Source: an uncultured Clostridia bacterium (GTDB lineage Bacteria > Bacillota > Clostridia > Oscillospirales > Acutalibacteraceae). Taken from it: a stretch of DNA of 17,460 bases. Where the stretch lies: contig CAMHPW010000007.1 of NCBI GenBank assembly GCA_946187095.1, positions 1 through 17,460 of the forward strand. Direction: 5' to 3'. This document shows positions 6,393 through 15,178 of this stretch, in pieces (positions within the stretch are counted from its first letter, which is position 1; each line of letters opens with the position of its first letter). Both the position numbers and the translations under genes were made by a program. The notes under the pieces are model-generated. The model saw nothing but the letters and a program-made list of their open reading frames with translations. It ran no database searches and was not told where the DNA came from.

Positions 6393-6456
6393 TGAGAAAT
6401 GCGGAATGTGGAATGTGGAATAATATTTCTCATTCCTCACTCCTAATTCCTAATTT
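6391..6456. repeat. Heptanucleotide repeat element between purC and purF
   Basis: It begins with TAATGAG, of which TAA is the purC stop. Then come GGAATGT units (about 6403-6420), a TAATATTTC centre, and ATTCCTC/ATTCCTA-like units on the opposite strand (6429-6455). The arms are complementary but less perfect than in the copy at 1531-1599. The element ends just before the purF ribosome site. No T tract follows, so transcription should pass through. Confidence 0.65.
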
Positions 6457-6474
6457 ATAGGAGGTTGGACTCTT

Positions 6475-7950
6475 TTGAGTATCTCACAGGAATATTTTTC
6501 CGAAGAACTGCATGAAGAATGCGGCGTATTCGGTATATACGGAGATGACAGCATGGCTCCTGCCTATGCCTGTTACAACGGACTTCTTGCTCTTCAGCAC
6601 AGAGGTCAGGAAAGCTGCGGCATTGCGGTAAATGACAGGGGCGTTATCAACAGTTATAAAAACATGGGACTCGTGACCGAGGTTTTCAGCGGAGACGTTC
6701 TTGAAAATCTGAAAGGTCAGAGAGCCATTGCTCATGTAAGGTATTCAACAGCAGGCGGCAGTGTGCGTGAAAACTCACAGCCGCTTGTTATGCGTTATGT
6801 CAAGGGTACTCTTGCCATCGCTCATAACGGCAATCTTACCAATGCCGTTGAGATCAGGCGTGAACTGGAACACAGAGGAGCTATTTTCCAGACAACGATC
6901 GATTCCGAAGTCATTGCCTATCTCATTGCAAGGGAAAGGATTAATTCAGGCTCTGTCGAAAAGGCTGTCGAAAAGACCATGAAACAGATCGAGGGTGCTT
7001 ATTCCCTTCTTGTGATGAGTCCCAAAAAACTCATTGCCGCCCGTGATCCTCACGGCTTCAGACCGCTTTGCATGGGCAGACTCGGCAATTCGATCGTATT
7101 TGCGTCCGAAAGCTGTGCATTGTCCGCCTGCGGTGCGGAATTCGTCAGGGATATCGAACCGGGTGAGATCGTTGTCATTGATGAAGAACACGGCTTGCGT
7201 TCCATCAAAACAAATTGTCCTCAGTCAAGCAAAAAATCCCTTTGTGTATTTGAATACATATATTTTGCCAGAAGTGATTCCGAAATTGACGGTATCAGCG
7301 TGTATCAGTCGAGAAAAGAGGCAGGAAGAATTCTGGCAAGAGAATTTCCCATTGAAGCTGACATGGTCATAGGCGTACCGGAATCGGGTATTGATGCCGC
7401 TATCGGCTACAGTGAGGAATCGGGCATTCCCTATGAAAAGGGCATTGTCAAAAACGGCTATATCGGCAGGACGTTCATCAAGCCCACTCAAAAGGAACGT
7501 GCAAACAGCGTGAAACTGAAGCTGAATCCCTGTTCCGTTCTGAAAGACAAGAGAGTCGTTGTGATCGATGATTCCATTGTGCGTGGAACGACCTGCGACA
7601 GGCTTGTCAAAATGCTGAGAAATGCAGGTGCAAAGGAAGTTCATTTGAGAATCAGTTCACCGCCGTTTATATGGCCGTGTTTCTACGGAACGGATATCCC
7701 GTCAAGAGATGAACTGATTGCCGTCAGGCATACCATAGATGAAATATGCCGACTGACAGGGGCGGATACATTGGGATTCCTGCCGCCGGACAAACTTGAC
7801 GAAATGCTTTTCCGCAAAAATGCAGGTATATGTGATGCCTGTTTTTCGGGTAAATATCCTACTAAAATCCCCGACAAATTCCTTGAAGGCAAGGAACGTG
7901 GCGGAGTGGACTTTGACAAGCCCATTTGTGTAAGCAAAGACGAAACTTAA
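6475..7950 (+). CDS. purF: Amidophosphoribosyltransferase (glutamine PRPP amidotransferase), Fe-S type
   Basis: A 491-residue enzyme of the committed purine step: PRPP and glutamine give phosphoribosylamine. A 15-residue propeptide ends before Cys16 (ECGVFGIYGD), the N-terminal nucleophile of class II amidotransferases. The C-terminal half has the PRPP loop VVVIDDSIVRGTT (about 361-373). Cys257, Cys402, Cys453 and Cys456 (ICDACFSG) correspond to the four ligands of the 4Fe-4S cluster of the B. subtilis enzyme, so this is the cluster type processed by propeptide cleavage, and oxygen-sensitive. The start is TTG at 6475, ten bases after TAGGAGG. I prefer it because no ATG lies near the ribosome site and it gives a normal propeptide length. 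Confidence 0.95.
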   Translation: MSISQEYFSEELHEECGVFGIYGDDSMAPAYACYNGLLALQHRGQESCGIAVNDRGVINSYKNMGLVTEVFSGDVLENLKGQRAIAHVRYSTAGGSVRENSQPLVMRYVKGTLAIAHNGNLTNAVEIRRELEHRGAIFQTTIDSEVIAYLIARERINSGSVEKAVEKTMKQIEGAYSLLVMSPKKLIAARDPHGFRPLCMGRLGNSIVFASESCALSACGAEFVRDIEPGEIVVIDEEHGLRSIKTNCPQSSKKSLCVFEYIYFARSDSEIDGISVYQSRKEAGRILAREFPIEADMVIGVPESGIDAAIGYSEESGIPYEKGIVKNGYIGRTFIKPTQKERANSVKLKLNPCSVLKDKRVVVIDDSIVRGTTCDRLVKMLRNAGAKEVHLRISSPPFIWPCFYGTDIPSRDELIAVRHTIDEICRLTGADTLGFLPPDKLDEMLFRKNAGICDACFSGKYPTKIPDKFLEGKERGGVDFDKPICVSKDET

Positions 7951-7968
7951 CTGAAAGAGGTAAAAAAT

Positions 7969-9384
7969 ATGCGAGATACATACGAATCACCGCTTTCATC
8001 AAGATATGCGGATAAAGAAATGAAATATATCTTTTCTCCCGACATGAAGTTCAGGACATGGAGAAAACTCTGGATCGCCCTGGCGGAAGCCGAAAATGAA
8101 CTCGGTCTCGAAGTGACACAGGAACAGATCGATGAACTCAAAGCCCATGCCGATGATATCAATTATGAAGTGGCGGAACAGAGAGAAAAGCTCGTCAGAC
8201 ATGACGTTATGTCACACGTTTATGCATACGGTCAGCAATGTCCGAAAGCGGCAGGCATTATCCACCTTGGTGCAACGTCCTGTTATGTAGGTGACAATAC
8301 AGATGTTATTATTATGACAGAGGCTCTGAAAATCGTTGAAAAGAAACTTGTCAGCACGATCAGACTGCTTTCACAGTTTGCGGATAAATACAAGAATCTG
8401 CCGACACTGGCGTTTACGCATTTTCAGCCTGCACAGCCTACAACAGTAGGCAAACGTGCCACTCTCTGGATACAGGATTTGCTCATGGATCTGGAAGATG
8501 TTCGGTATGTCATTAAAAATATGAAGCTGCTCGGCTGTAAGGGTACAACGGGTACACAGGCAAGTTTCCTTGAACTTTTCGAGGGCGACCATGAAAAATG
8601 CCGTAAAATAGACAAGCTGATCGCCGAGAAAATGGGCTATACAGACTGCTTTGCAGTATCGGGACAGACCTATTCCAGAAAGCTCGACAGCCGTGTATTG
8701 AATGTCCTTGCAGGGATCGCACAGAGTGCATCGAAATTTTCCAACGACATCAGACTTCTCCAGCACCTGAAAGAAATCGAGGAACCGTTTGAGAAAAATC
8801 AGATCGGTTCATCGGCTATGGCATATAAGAGAAATCCCATGAGAAGTGAAAGAATGGCATCACTTTCGAGATATGTCATGATAGATGTGCTCAATCCGTA
8901 TATCACGGCGGCCACACAGTGGTTTGAAAGAACGCTTGACGATTCCGCCAACAAGCGTCTGAGCATACCCGAAGCATTCCTTGCCGTTGACGCTATACTT
9001 AATCTCTACATGAATGTCAGTGACGGCTTGGTCGTATATGAGAGAGTTATCACGGCTCACTTGATGAACGAACTGCCGTTCATGATGACGGAAAATATCA
9101 TGATGGACGCAGTCAAAAAAGGCGGCAACCGTCAGGAACTCCATGAGAAAATCAGAACTTACTCCATGGAAGTCAAGACAAGCGGCAGCAATGATCTGCT
9201 TGAAAAGATCGCAAATGATCCTGCCTTTTTCGTAACGCTTGACGAACTGAAGGCAAAAATCGAGCCGTCAAAATATGTGGGACGTTCCCCGAAACAGACA
9301 GAGGATTTTCTCAATGAAGTCGTAAAGCCCGCTCTTGCACCTTATGAAAGCATGGCTACCGAAACAGCGGAAATCAATGTTTAA
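7969..9384 (+). CDS. purB: Adenylosuccinate lyase
   Basis: A 471-residue homotetrameric lyase of the fumarase/aspartase superfamily. It acts twice: SAICAR to AICAR, and adenylosuccinate to AMP, each time releasing fumarate. GATSCYVGDNTD (102-113) and THFQPAQPTT form two of the active-site regions. GSSAMAYKRNP (280-290) is the superfamily signature with the catalytic serine in its flexible loop. The start follows GAAAGAGG and lies 18 bases after purF, so the two are co-transcribed. The TAA stop is the first part of the next repeat element. Confidence 0.95.
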   Translation: MRDTYESPLSSRYADKEMKYIFSPDMKFRTWRKLWIALAEAENELGLEVTQEQIDELKAHADDINYEVAEQREKLVRHDVMSHVYAYGQQCPKAAGIIHLGATSCYVGDNTDVIIMTEALKIVEKKLVSTIRLLSQFADKYKNLPTLAFTHFQPAQPTTVGKRATLWIQDLLMDLEDVRYVIKNMKLLGCKGTTGTQASFLELFEGDHEKCRKIDKLIAEKMGYTDCFAVSGQTYSRKLDSRVLNVLAGIAQSASKFSNDIRLLQHLKEIEEPFEKNQIGSSAMAYKRNPMRSERMASLSRYVMIDVLNPYITAATQWFERTLDDSANKRLSIPEAFLAVDAILNLYMNVSDGLVVYERVITAHLMNELPFMMTENIMMDAVKKGGNRQELHEKIRTYSMEVKTSGSNDLLEKIANDPAFFVTLDELKAKIEPSKYVGRSPKQTEDFLNEVVKPALAPYESMATETAEINV

Positions 9385-9521
9385 TTCATAATGCATAATT
9401 GGATTGAGTGAGGAAAGTTTTTCGGAAAAACCCAAACAGTGAAAAAATGAAAAATCAGCGGTAATTTGCCGCATAAAAAAAATTATGCATTATGCATTAT
9501 GCATTATGCATTATAATTAAG
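9382..9521. repeat. MITE-like element with heptad repeats between purB and the AIM24-like gene
   Basis: The left end TTAATTCATAATGC (9381-9394) and the right end GCATTATAATTAA (9508-9520) are inverted copies differing by one base. Inside the right part, TATGCAT repeats four times at a seven-base period (from 9484). The centre holds GTTTTT/AAAAAC (9417-9431) and GCGG/CCGC (about 9459-9472) stems. Terminal inverted repeats with no gene inside suggest a non-coding miniature element. It abuts the purB stop codon on one side and the next ribosome site on the other. Confidence 0.55.
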
Positions 9522-9534
9522 GAGTGTATTTTCA

Positions 9535-10293
9535 ATGGTAAAGATGAATATATTTAATCAGACACAGGCAAGGAAAGTTGTCAATCAGAAAGGACCGTTT
9601 GCCGTTATCGAGTATGTGAAAGACTTGTCGGTAACTCCTTCAACAGCGGCTTCGGCTTATTTCATGGGCGAAATGGGTGTCAGAAAAAGACAGGTAGTGG
9701 CAGACCTCAACAATTCGGGCATTATTTTGCAGGCAGGTGCCATGCAGATGATTTCGGGAAATGTACAGGTTGCCACCAATGTACAGGGTGTAGGCGGATT
9801 GATGAAAGGCATATTCGGCGGAGCTGTCACAGGCGAAAGTGCGATCAAGCCCCGTTATACAGGTACAGGCAGAGTGATCCTTGAGCCTACATACAAGTAT
9901 ATCCTTCTGGAAGACCTTGCAGCATGGAATGGCGGTATGACAATAGAAGACGGTCTGTTCCTTGCTTGTTCGGATACGGTGCAGATGAAAGTGACGGCAC
10001 GTTCCAATTTTTCCTCTGCAATAGCGGGCGGTGAAGGATTGTTCAACAATACCCTGTACGGACAGGGCATAGCTGTTCTTGAAAGCCCCGTTCCTGCAGA
10101 TGAGCTGTTTGTATTCGACCTTGACAACGATACTCTCAAGATTGACGGCAGCATGGCGATCGCATGGTCACAGTCTTTGCAGTTCACTGTGGAACGTACT
10201 ACAAAGACGCTTGTAGGTTCTGCTGCATCGGGTGAAGGTCTTGTCAATGTATACAGGGGAACAGGCAGAGTGTTGGTAGCACCTGTCGGATAA
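9535..10293 (+). CDS. AIM24/TIGR00266-family protein of unknown function
   Basis: A 252-residue glycine-rich protein without signal peptide or membrane segment. It belongs to the family known as AIM24 (mitochondrial biogenesis protein) or DUF124. MISGNVQVATNVQGVGGLMKGIFGG (residues 77-101), YTGTGRVILEP (109-119) and the closing YRGTGRVLVAP are typical, with two similar halves forming a beta-rich barrel or trimer. Bacterial members have no established activity. AAGGAGTG precedes the ATG. The gene sits between purB and purA in the same direction, which points to a purine- or stress-linked job or to chance capture. Codon use matches its neighbours, so recent transfer is unlikely. Confidence 0.8.
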   Translation: MVKMNIFNQTQARKVVNQKGPFAVIEYVKDLSVTPSTAASAYFMGEMGVRKRQVVADLNNSGIILQAGAMQMISGNVQVATNVQGVGGLMKGIFGGAVTGESAIKPRYTGTGRVILEPTYKYILLEDLAAWNGGMTIEDGLFLACSDTVQMKVTARSNFSSAIAGGEGLFNNTLYGQGIAVLESPVPADELFVFDLDNDTLKIDGSMAIAWSQSLQFTVERTTKTLVGSAASGEGLVNVYRGTGRVLVAPVG

Positions 10294-10297
10294 ATCA

Positions 10298-10336
10298 GCA
10301 ATTAGCAATGTGCAATGTGCCGTGCATTGGGAAAGG
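10298..10336. repeat. Short heptad repeat between the AIM24-like gene and purA
   Basis: GCAATTA, GCAATGT and GCAATGT follow one another (10298-10318). CGTGCATTGG after them can pair in part with a GCAATG unit. It starts five bases after the stop codon. It looks like a degraded or single-arm version of the elements elsewhere in this operon. Confidence 0.5.
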
Positions 10337-10364
10337 CACAGTACGTTGACAGGAGGTAAAATAT

Positions 10365-11645
10365 ATGGTCAGAGCAATCGTTGGAGCAAACTGGGGCGAT
10401 GAAGGCAAGGGTAAAATTACAGATGTGCTTGCACAGGATTCCGATATGGTGATCAGATTTCAGGGCGGCAGCAATGCAGGTCATACGATCATCAATCACT
10501 ACGGAAAATTTGCACTTCATCAGCTTCCTTCAGGTGTTTTCAATACAAAGATAACAAATATCATAGGAAACGGCGTTGCATTGAGTGTGGAGAATTTCAC
10601 AAAGGAAATCCAGTCACTGATCGACAGGGGAGTGCCTAAGCCGAATATTCTCATATCAGACAGGGCACAGATCGTAATGCCTTATCATAAGCTGTTCGAC
10701 TGCTATGAAGAGGAACGACTCGGCGGAAAGAGCTTCGGCTCGACAAAATCGGGTATTGCACCTTTCTATTCCGATAAGTTTTCAAAAATCGGCTTTCAGG
10801 TGAATGAACTCTATGATGACGTTGATTCCCTCAAAGAAAAAGTAGAAAGAATTCTGGAAGTCAAGAATGCTATTATCAGAAATGTCTATCATAAAGAGGA
10901 ATTGAGCGTTGACGAGATGTTCAATAAACTCATGGAGTATAAAGAGGCACTGGCACCGTATGTGGCAAACACGTTTGATATCGTGCATGACGCTGTAGCC
11001 GCAGGAAAAAATGTATTGCTGGAAGGTCAGCTGGGTTCCCTCAAAGATACCGATTTCGGCATTTATCCAATGGTAACATCTTCCAATACGATAGCGGGTT
11101 ACGGTGCAGTCGGTGCAGGCGGTATTCCGCCCTATGAAATCAAGGATATTATCACGGTTGTCAAAGCGTATTCAAGTTCCGTCGGTGCAGGCGAATTTGT
11201 CAGCGAGATATTCGGCGAAGAAGCCGAAGAACTCCGCAGACGTGGCGGTGACGGCGGTGAATACGGTGCAACAACAGGCAGACCGAGAAGAATGGGCTGG
11301 CTTGATTTAGTCGCAACAAGATACGGCTGCAAAGTGCAGGGTGCTACACAGGTAGCGTTTACAGTGCTTGATGCTCTGGGCTATCTTGATGAAATTCCCG
11401 TATGCGTTGCCTATGAGCTTGACGGCGAAAGGATCGGCTATTTCCCGTCAACGACAAAACTCAAAAGGGCAAAGCCTGTACTGGAGGTACTGCCGGGCTG
11501 GAAGTGTGATATAAGAGGAATCAGAAATTATGACGAGCTCCCCGAAAACTGCCGTAAGTATATCGAATTTGCGGAAAAGGCGGTGGGTGTTCCGTTCACG
11601 ATGATCTCAAACGGTCCCAAGAGGGAAGATATCATTTACAGATAA
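10365..11645 (+). CDS. purA: Adenylosuccinate synthetase
   Basis: A 426-residue GTP-dependent ligase that makes adenylosuccinate from IMP and aspartate, the first committed step to AMP. The GTP loop WGDEGKGK (10-17) opens the protein. Asp12 and His40 (in SNAGHT) are the catalytic pair. GRPRRMGWLD carries the IMP and aspartate-binding arginine, and the C-terminal third has the GTP-base region (ISNGPKREDII at the end). Length is typical. AGGAGG lies eight bases before the ATG. PurB, encoded upstream, takes its product. Confidence 0.96.
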   Translation: MVRAIVGANWGDEGKGKITDVLAQDSDMVIRFQGGSNAGHTIINHYGKFALHQLPSGVFNTKITNIIGNGVALSVENFTKEIQSLIDRGVPKPNILISDRAQIVMPYHKLFDCYEEERLGGKSFGSTKSGIAPFYSDKFSKIGFQVNELYDDVDSLKEKVERILEVKNAIIRNVYHKEELSVDEMFNKLMEYKEALAPYVANTFDIVHDAVAAGKNVLLEGQLGSLKDTDFGIYPMVTSSNTIAGYGAVGAGGIPPYEIKDIITVVKAYSSSVGAGEFVSEIFGEEAEELRRRGGDGGEYGATTGRPRRMGWLDLVATRYGCKVQGATQVAFTVLDALGYLDEIPVCVAYELDGERIGYFPSTTKLKRAKPVLEVLPGWKCDIRGIRNYDELPENCRKYIEFAEKAVGVPFTMISNGPKREDIIYR

Positions 11646-11665
11646 GTTCGGAGGTATGTTCAGGA

Positions 11666-13492
11666 ATGTGTGGAATAGTAGGTTATATAGGCGATGAACA
11701 GGCTGCACCGATTCTGATAGACGGTCTTGAAAAACTCAAATATCGTGGATATGATTCTGCAGGAGTCTGCACGAATGACGGTGAACGATTCATTGTGGAA
11801 AAAGAAAAGGGCAAGATCGAGATTTTGCGGAAATCCACAGATGACGGAAAAAATATCAGCGGCACTGTCGGGATCGGTCATACACGCTGGGCAACTCACG
11901 GCGAACCTTCCAAGATCAATGCACACCCCCATCTCAGTCAGGCAGGCAGTTTTGCGGTAGTGCATAACGGCATTATCGAAAACTATATGGAACTCAAAAG
12001 TGAACTTTCCAAAAACGGCGTGAAATTCACCTCTGCTACGGACACGGAAGTGGTTTCACAGCTTCTGGAATATCACTACAGCGGAAATCTGCTTGATACT
12101 GTTATAAAAATAATGCCCATGCTCAAAGGCTCCTATGCACTCGGCATCATGTACAGGGAAAAGCCTGATGAGATCATTGCCGTCAGAAAGGGCAGTCCCC
12201 TGATCATAGGCATCGGCGAAAATGAAAATTATCTTGCTTCGGACGTTCCGGCGATACTTGACAAGACAAGAACGATCTATCGTCTTGCCGCCAATGAGAT
12301 AGCCGTTATCAAGCGTGACAGTATCACAATTTATGATACGGATAAAAATATCGTTGAAAAGTCCGCTGAAACGATCGAATGGAGTATGGATGCCGCTGCC
12401 AAGGACGGCTATGAACATTTTATGCTCAAGGAGATCATGGAACAGCCCAAGGCTGTTCACAATACGATCATCGAAAGAATCAGGGACGGCAGGGTTGTTC
12501 TTGATGAAATACACCTCACGCCCGAACAAATCAGGGATTTTAATAAAATCAATATCGTAGCCTGCGGTTCGGCATATCATGTCGGAGTCGTGGCGAAATA
12601 TATCTTTGAGAAGATTCTCAGAAAGCCCGTTGAAGTGGACGTTGCATCCGAATTCAAATACAGGAATCCTATTGTTGACGAAAAAACGCTTACAATAGTG
12701 ATAAGTCAGTCGGGTGAAACGGCTGATACAAAAGAGGCTATGTATGAGGCTCAAAGAAAAGGTTCTTATGCCGTGGCAATCGTGAATGTGGTAGGCAGTG
12801 CCATCGCAACAGAGGCCAATGATGTGATATACACTCTGGCAGGTCCCGAAATCGCCGTTGCAACCACAAAGGCTTACAGTGCACAGCTTGCCGTGATCTA
12901 TATGATGGCGATATATTTCGGGGACATTCTCGGAAAAATAAGCAAAGAAGATTACAAAAATTATGTTTCGGAATTGCTTGCACTTCCCGAAAAAATCAGG
13001 CTCATTCTCAAAAAGACCGAAGATATCAAAAATATAGCGTCAAAGCTCTTTGCACGAAAAGATGTCTTTTTCATAGGCAGAAATATAGATCATGCCCTTT
13101 CTCTCGAAGGCTCTCTGAAACTCAAGGAAATTTCTTATATCCATTCGGAAGCCTATGCGGCAGGCGAACTTAAACATGGTACCATATCCCTGATAGAAAA
13201 GGGTACTCTTGTGATTGCCCTTGCCACTTATGAAGATTTGCATGAAAAGATATGTTCCAATATCGAGGAAGTGCAGAGCAGGGGGGCATACGTTCTCGGC
13301 ATCGGCTGCGAAAACAGACAGCATCTCAGTCATGCGGCAAACAGTACGATATTTATTCCGAAAACGTGTGATATGATGCTGCCGTCACTGGCGGTAGTGC
13401 CTATGCAGATTCTTGCTTATTATATGGCACGTTTCAAGGGCTGTGAAATAGACACGCCCCGCAATCTTGCAAAATCTGTTACAGTTGAATAA
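11666..13492 (+). CDS. glmS: Glutamine-fructose-6-phosphate aminotransferase (isomerizing)
   Basis: A 608-residue enzyme that converts fructose 6-phosphate and glutamine to glucosamine 6-phosphate, the entry to peptidoglycan and amino-sugar synthesis. Cys2 (MCGIVGYIGD) is the glutaminase nucleophile after removal of Met1. GHTRWATHGEPS and HNGIIENY belong to that N-terminal domain. Two sugar isomerase (SIS) domains follow, with CGSAYHVGVVAKY (from Cys300), SQSGETADT (about 347-355) and the C-terminal PRNLAKSVTVE. Only 20 bases separate it from purA, so there is no room for a glmS ribozyme. GGAGGT (11650-11655) fits ATG 11666; the ATG at 11656 is out of frame. Placement inside a purine operon is unusual, and glutamine use is the shared theme. 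Confidence 0.95.
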   Translation: MCGIVGYIGDEQAAPILIDGLEKLKYRGYDSAGVCTNDGERFIVEKEKGKIEILRKSTDDGKNISGTVGIGHTRWATHGEPSKINAHPHLSQAGSFAVVHNGIIENYMELKSELSKNGVKFTSATDTEVVSQLLEYHYSGNLLDTVIKIMPMLKGSYALGIMYREKPDEIIAVRKGSPLIIGIGENENYLASDVPAILDKTRTIYRLAANEIAVIKRDSITIYDTDKNIVEKSAETIEWSMDAAAKDGYEHFMLKEIMEQPKAVHNTIIERIRDGRVVLDEIHLTPEQIRDFNKINIVACGSAYHVGVVAKYIFEKILRKPVEVDVASEFKYRNPIVDEKTLTIVISQSGETADTKEAMYEAQRKGSYAVAIVNVVGSAIATEANDVIYTLAGPEIAVATTKAYSAQLAVIYMMAIYFGDILGKISKEDYKNYVSELLALPEKIRLILKKTEDIKNIASKLFARKDVFFIGRNIDHALSLEGSLKLKEISYIHSEAYAAGELKHGTISLIEKGTLVIALATYEDLHEKICSNIEEVQSRGAYVLGIGCENRQHLSHAANSTIFIPKTCDMMLPSLAVVPMQILAYYMARFKGCEIDTPRNLAKSVTVE

Positions 13493-13502
13493 ATTTTAAG
13501 AA

Positions 13503-13534
13503 AACGGAATACGGAAATTTTTTCGTATTCCGTT
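13503..13534 (+). other. Intercistronic hairpin between glmS and guaA
   Basis: AACGGAATACG (13503-13513) pairs perfectly with CGTATTCCGTT (13524-13534), and the inner bases extend the stem. No T tract follows, so it may protect or process mRNA rather than end it. It is unlike the heptad repeats in the other gaps. Confidence 0.5.
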
Positions 13535-13558
13535 ATCGGATTTGAGAGAGGAATGTTT

Positions 13559-15100
13559 ATGGATATCAAAAATGAAAAAATACTTGTCATGGATTTCGGC
13601 GGACAGTATAGCCAGCTTATCGCCAGACGTGTCCGTGAATGTAACGTATACTGCGAACTGAAGTCCTATAAAATGACTGCCGAAGAAATTAAACAACAAG
13701 GCTACAGGGGTATTATCTTTACAGGCGGTCCCAACAGTACCTATGACGAAAATGCCCCGAAATGCGATCCGAAATTGTTTGAATTGGGAATCCCTGTTCT
13801 GGGAATCTGCTACGGTGCACAGCTCATGGCACAGACGCTCGGCGGAAAGGTGCAAAGCAGTGACATCAAAGAATACGGCAAGACAAATGTTGAATTCAAT
13901 ACATCTTCTTTGCTGTTCCATGCGGCAAAGTCTGAAAATGTCTGTTGGATGAGCCATACCGACTATATAGCGGAAGTGCCTTATGATTTCAAAATAACAG
14001 CTATTTCGGCAGATTGTCCTGTTGCCGCTATGGAGAATCTCAAGAAAAATCTCTATGCAGTACAGTTTCATCCCGAAGTGCAGCATACCAATGAGGGTAT
14101 GCTCTATCTGAAAAACTTCTTATACAATGCCTGTGGCTGTACAGCCGAATGGCAGATGAGTTCATTCGTCAAAGATACCATTCAGCAGTTGAAAGAAAAA
14201 ATCGGTGATAAAAAAGTATTGTGTGCATTGTCGGGCGGTGTTGACAGTTCCGTCGCAGCACTTTTGGTACATAAGGCAGTCGGCAGACAGCTTACCTGTA
14301 TATTCGTTGACCACGGACTTCTCCGCAAGGATGAAGGCGATCAGGTCGAAAGTGTATTCAAACAGCAGTTTGATATGAATCTGATCCGTGTCAATGCCAA
14401 AGACAGATTCCTTTCCAAATTGGCAGGCGTGAGCGATCCTGAAAGAAAACGTAAGATCATAGGCGAAGAATTTATCCGTGTATTCGAGGAAGAATCCCAT
14501 AAACTAGGTAAAGTCGAGTATCTCTGTCAGGGTACGATCTATCCCGATGTAGTCGAGAGCGGTGTCGGTGAATCGGCAGTTATCAAGAGCCATCACAATG
14601 TCGGCGGACTTCCCGAAGATGTCGGATTTGAGGGCATTATAGAGCCTTTGCGTGATCTTTTCAAAGATGAAGTAAGACGTGCAGGTTTGGAACTCGGCAT
14701 ACCTGAATTTCTGGTATGGAGACAGCCATTCCCGGGACCGGGACTTGCTATACGAGTAATGGGTGACGTTACCGAAGAAAAATTGGATATACTCAAAGAA
14801 GCTGATGCGATCATGCGTGAGGAATTTGCGAATAACGGACTTGACAGAAGTGTGAATCAGTATTTTGCAGTTCTGACGGGTATCAAAAGTGTCGGAGTCA
14901 TGGGTGACGGCAGAACGTATGATAATACGATAGCCCTGAGAGCCGTAACAACAAGTGACTTTATGACAGCGGATTGGGCAAGAGTACCGTATGACATACT
15001 TGAAAAAATCTCCAACCGCATTATCAATGAAGTCAATAATGTCAACAGGGTAGTTTATGATATCACATCAAAGCCGCCTGCCACAATCGAATGGGAATGA
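13559..15100 (+). CDS. guaA: GMP synthase (glutamine-hydrolysing)
   Basis: A 513-residue enzyme that aminates XMP to GMP with ATP and glutamine. The N-terminal class I amidotransferase has [11 protein letters not shown], the nucleophile Cys84 in LGICYGAQ, and His171/Glu173 in FHPE. The ATP pyrophosphatase domain starts with the P-loop SGGVDSS (225-231). The C-terminus is the dimerisation domain ending PPATIEWE. I place the start at ATG 13559: GAGAGG ends seven bases before it. An in-frame ATG at 13553 would sit almost on the ribosome site and adds only two residues. It is the last gene of the operon. guaB is not nearby. Its 3' end is a known insertion site for genomic islands, and a mobile module follows. 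Confidence 0.95.
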   Translation: MDIKNEKILVMDFGGQYSQLIARRVRECNVYCELKSYKMTAEEIKQQGYRGIIFTGGPNSTYDENAPKCDPKLFELGIPVLGICYGAQLMAQTLGGKVQSSDIKEYGKTNVEFNTSSLLFHAAKSENVCWMSHTDYIAEVPYDFKITAISADCPVAAMENLKKNLYAVQFHPEVQHTNEGMLYLKNFLYNACGCTAEWQMSSFVKDTIQQLKEKIGDKKVLCALSGGVDSSVAALLVHKAVGRQLTCIFVDHGLLRKDEGDQVESVFKQQFDMNLIRVNAKDRFLSKLAGVSDPERKRKIIGEEFIRVFEEESHKLGKVEYLCQGTIYPDVVESGVGESAVIKSHHNVGGLPEDVGFEGIIEPLRDLFKDEVRRAGLELGIPEFLVWRQPFPGPGLAIRVMGDVTEEKLDILKEADAIMREEFANNGLDRSVNQYFAVLTGIKSVGVMGDGRTYDNTIALRAVTTSDFMTADWARVPYDILEKISNRIINEVNNVNRVVYDITSKPPATIEWE

Positions 15101-15110
15101 TAAAAAAATG

Positions 15111-15146
15111 ACGGGAAGCCGCATGATAAGCGGTTTCCCGTTTTTC
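15111..15146. terminator. Terminator of the purine operon, probably two-sided
   Basis: ACGGGAAGCCGC (15111-15122) pairs with GCGGTTTCCCGT (15130-15141) with one mismatch, followed by TTTTT. On the minus strand a run of seven T follows, so it can also end the convergent regulator gene. Confidence 0.85.
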
Positions 15147-15178
15147 GTGTCTATATTTTGTCTATCAGGACGAGATTA

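Noticed and set aside
9456..9480. Terminator inside the purB-AIM24 gap (GCGG/CCGC stem)
   Set aside because: The stem is only four bases and is followed by A rather than T on the plus strand, so it should not stop the operon transcript.
9480..9519. CRISPR-like array
   Set aside because: Units are seven bases with no spacers, and no cas gene is near. These are simple tandem repeats.
11646..11665. glmS ribozyme
   Set aside because: The gap is far too short for the roughly 150-base ribozyme, and its conserved core is absent.
13496..14086. Minus-strand frame of 196 codons opposite guaA
   Set aside because: Antisense shadow of a recognised enzyme; no start signals, and the composition is Phe/Cys/His/Arg-rich.
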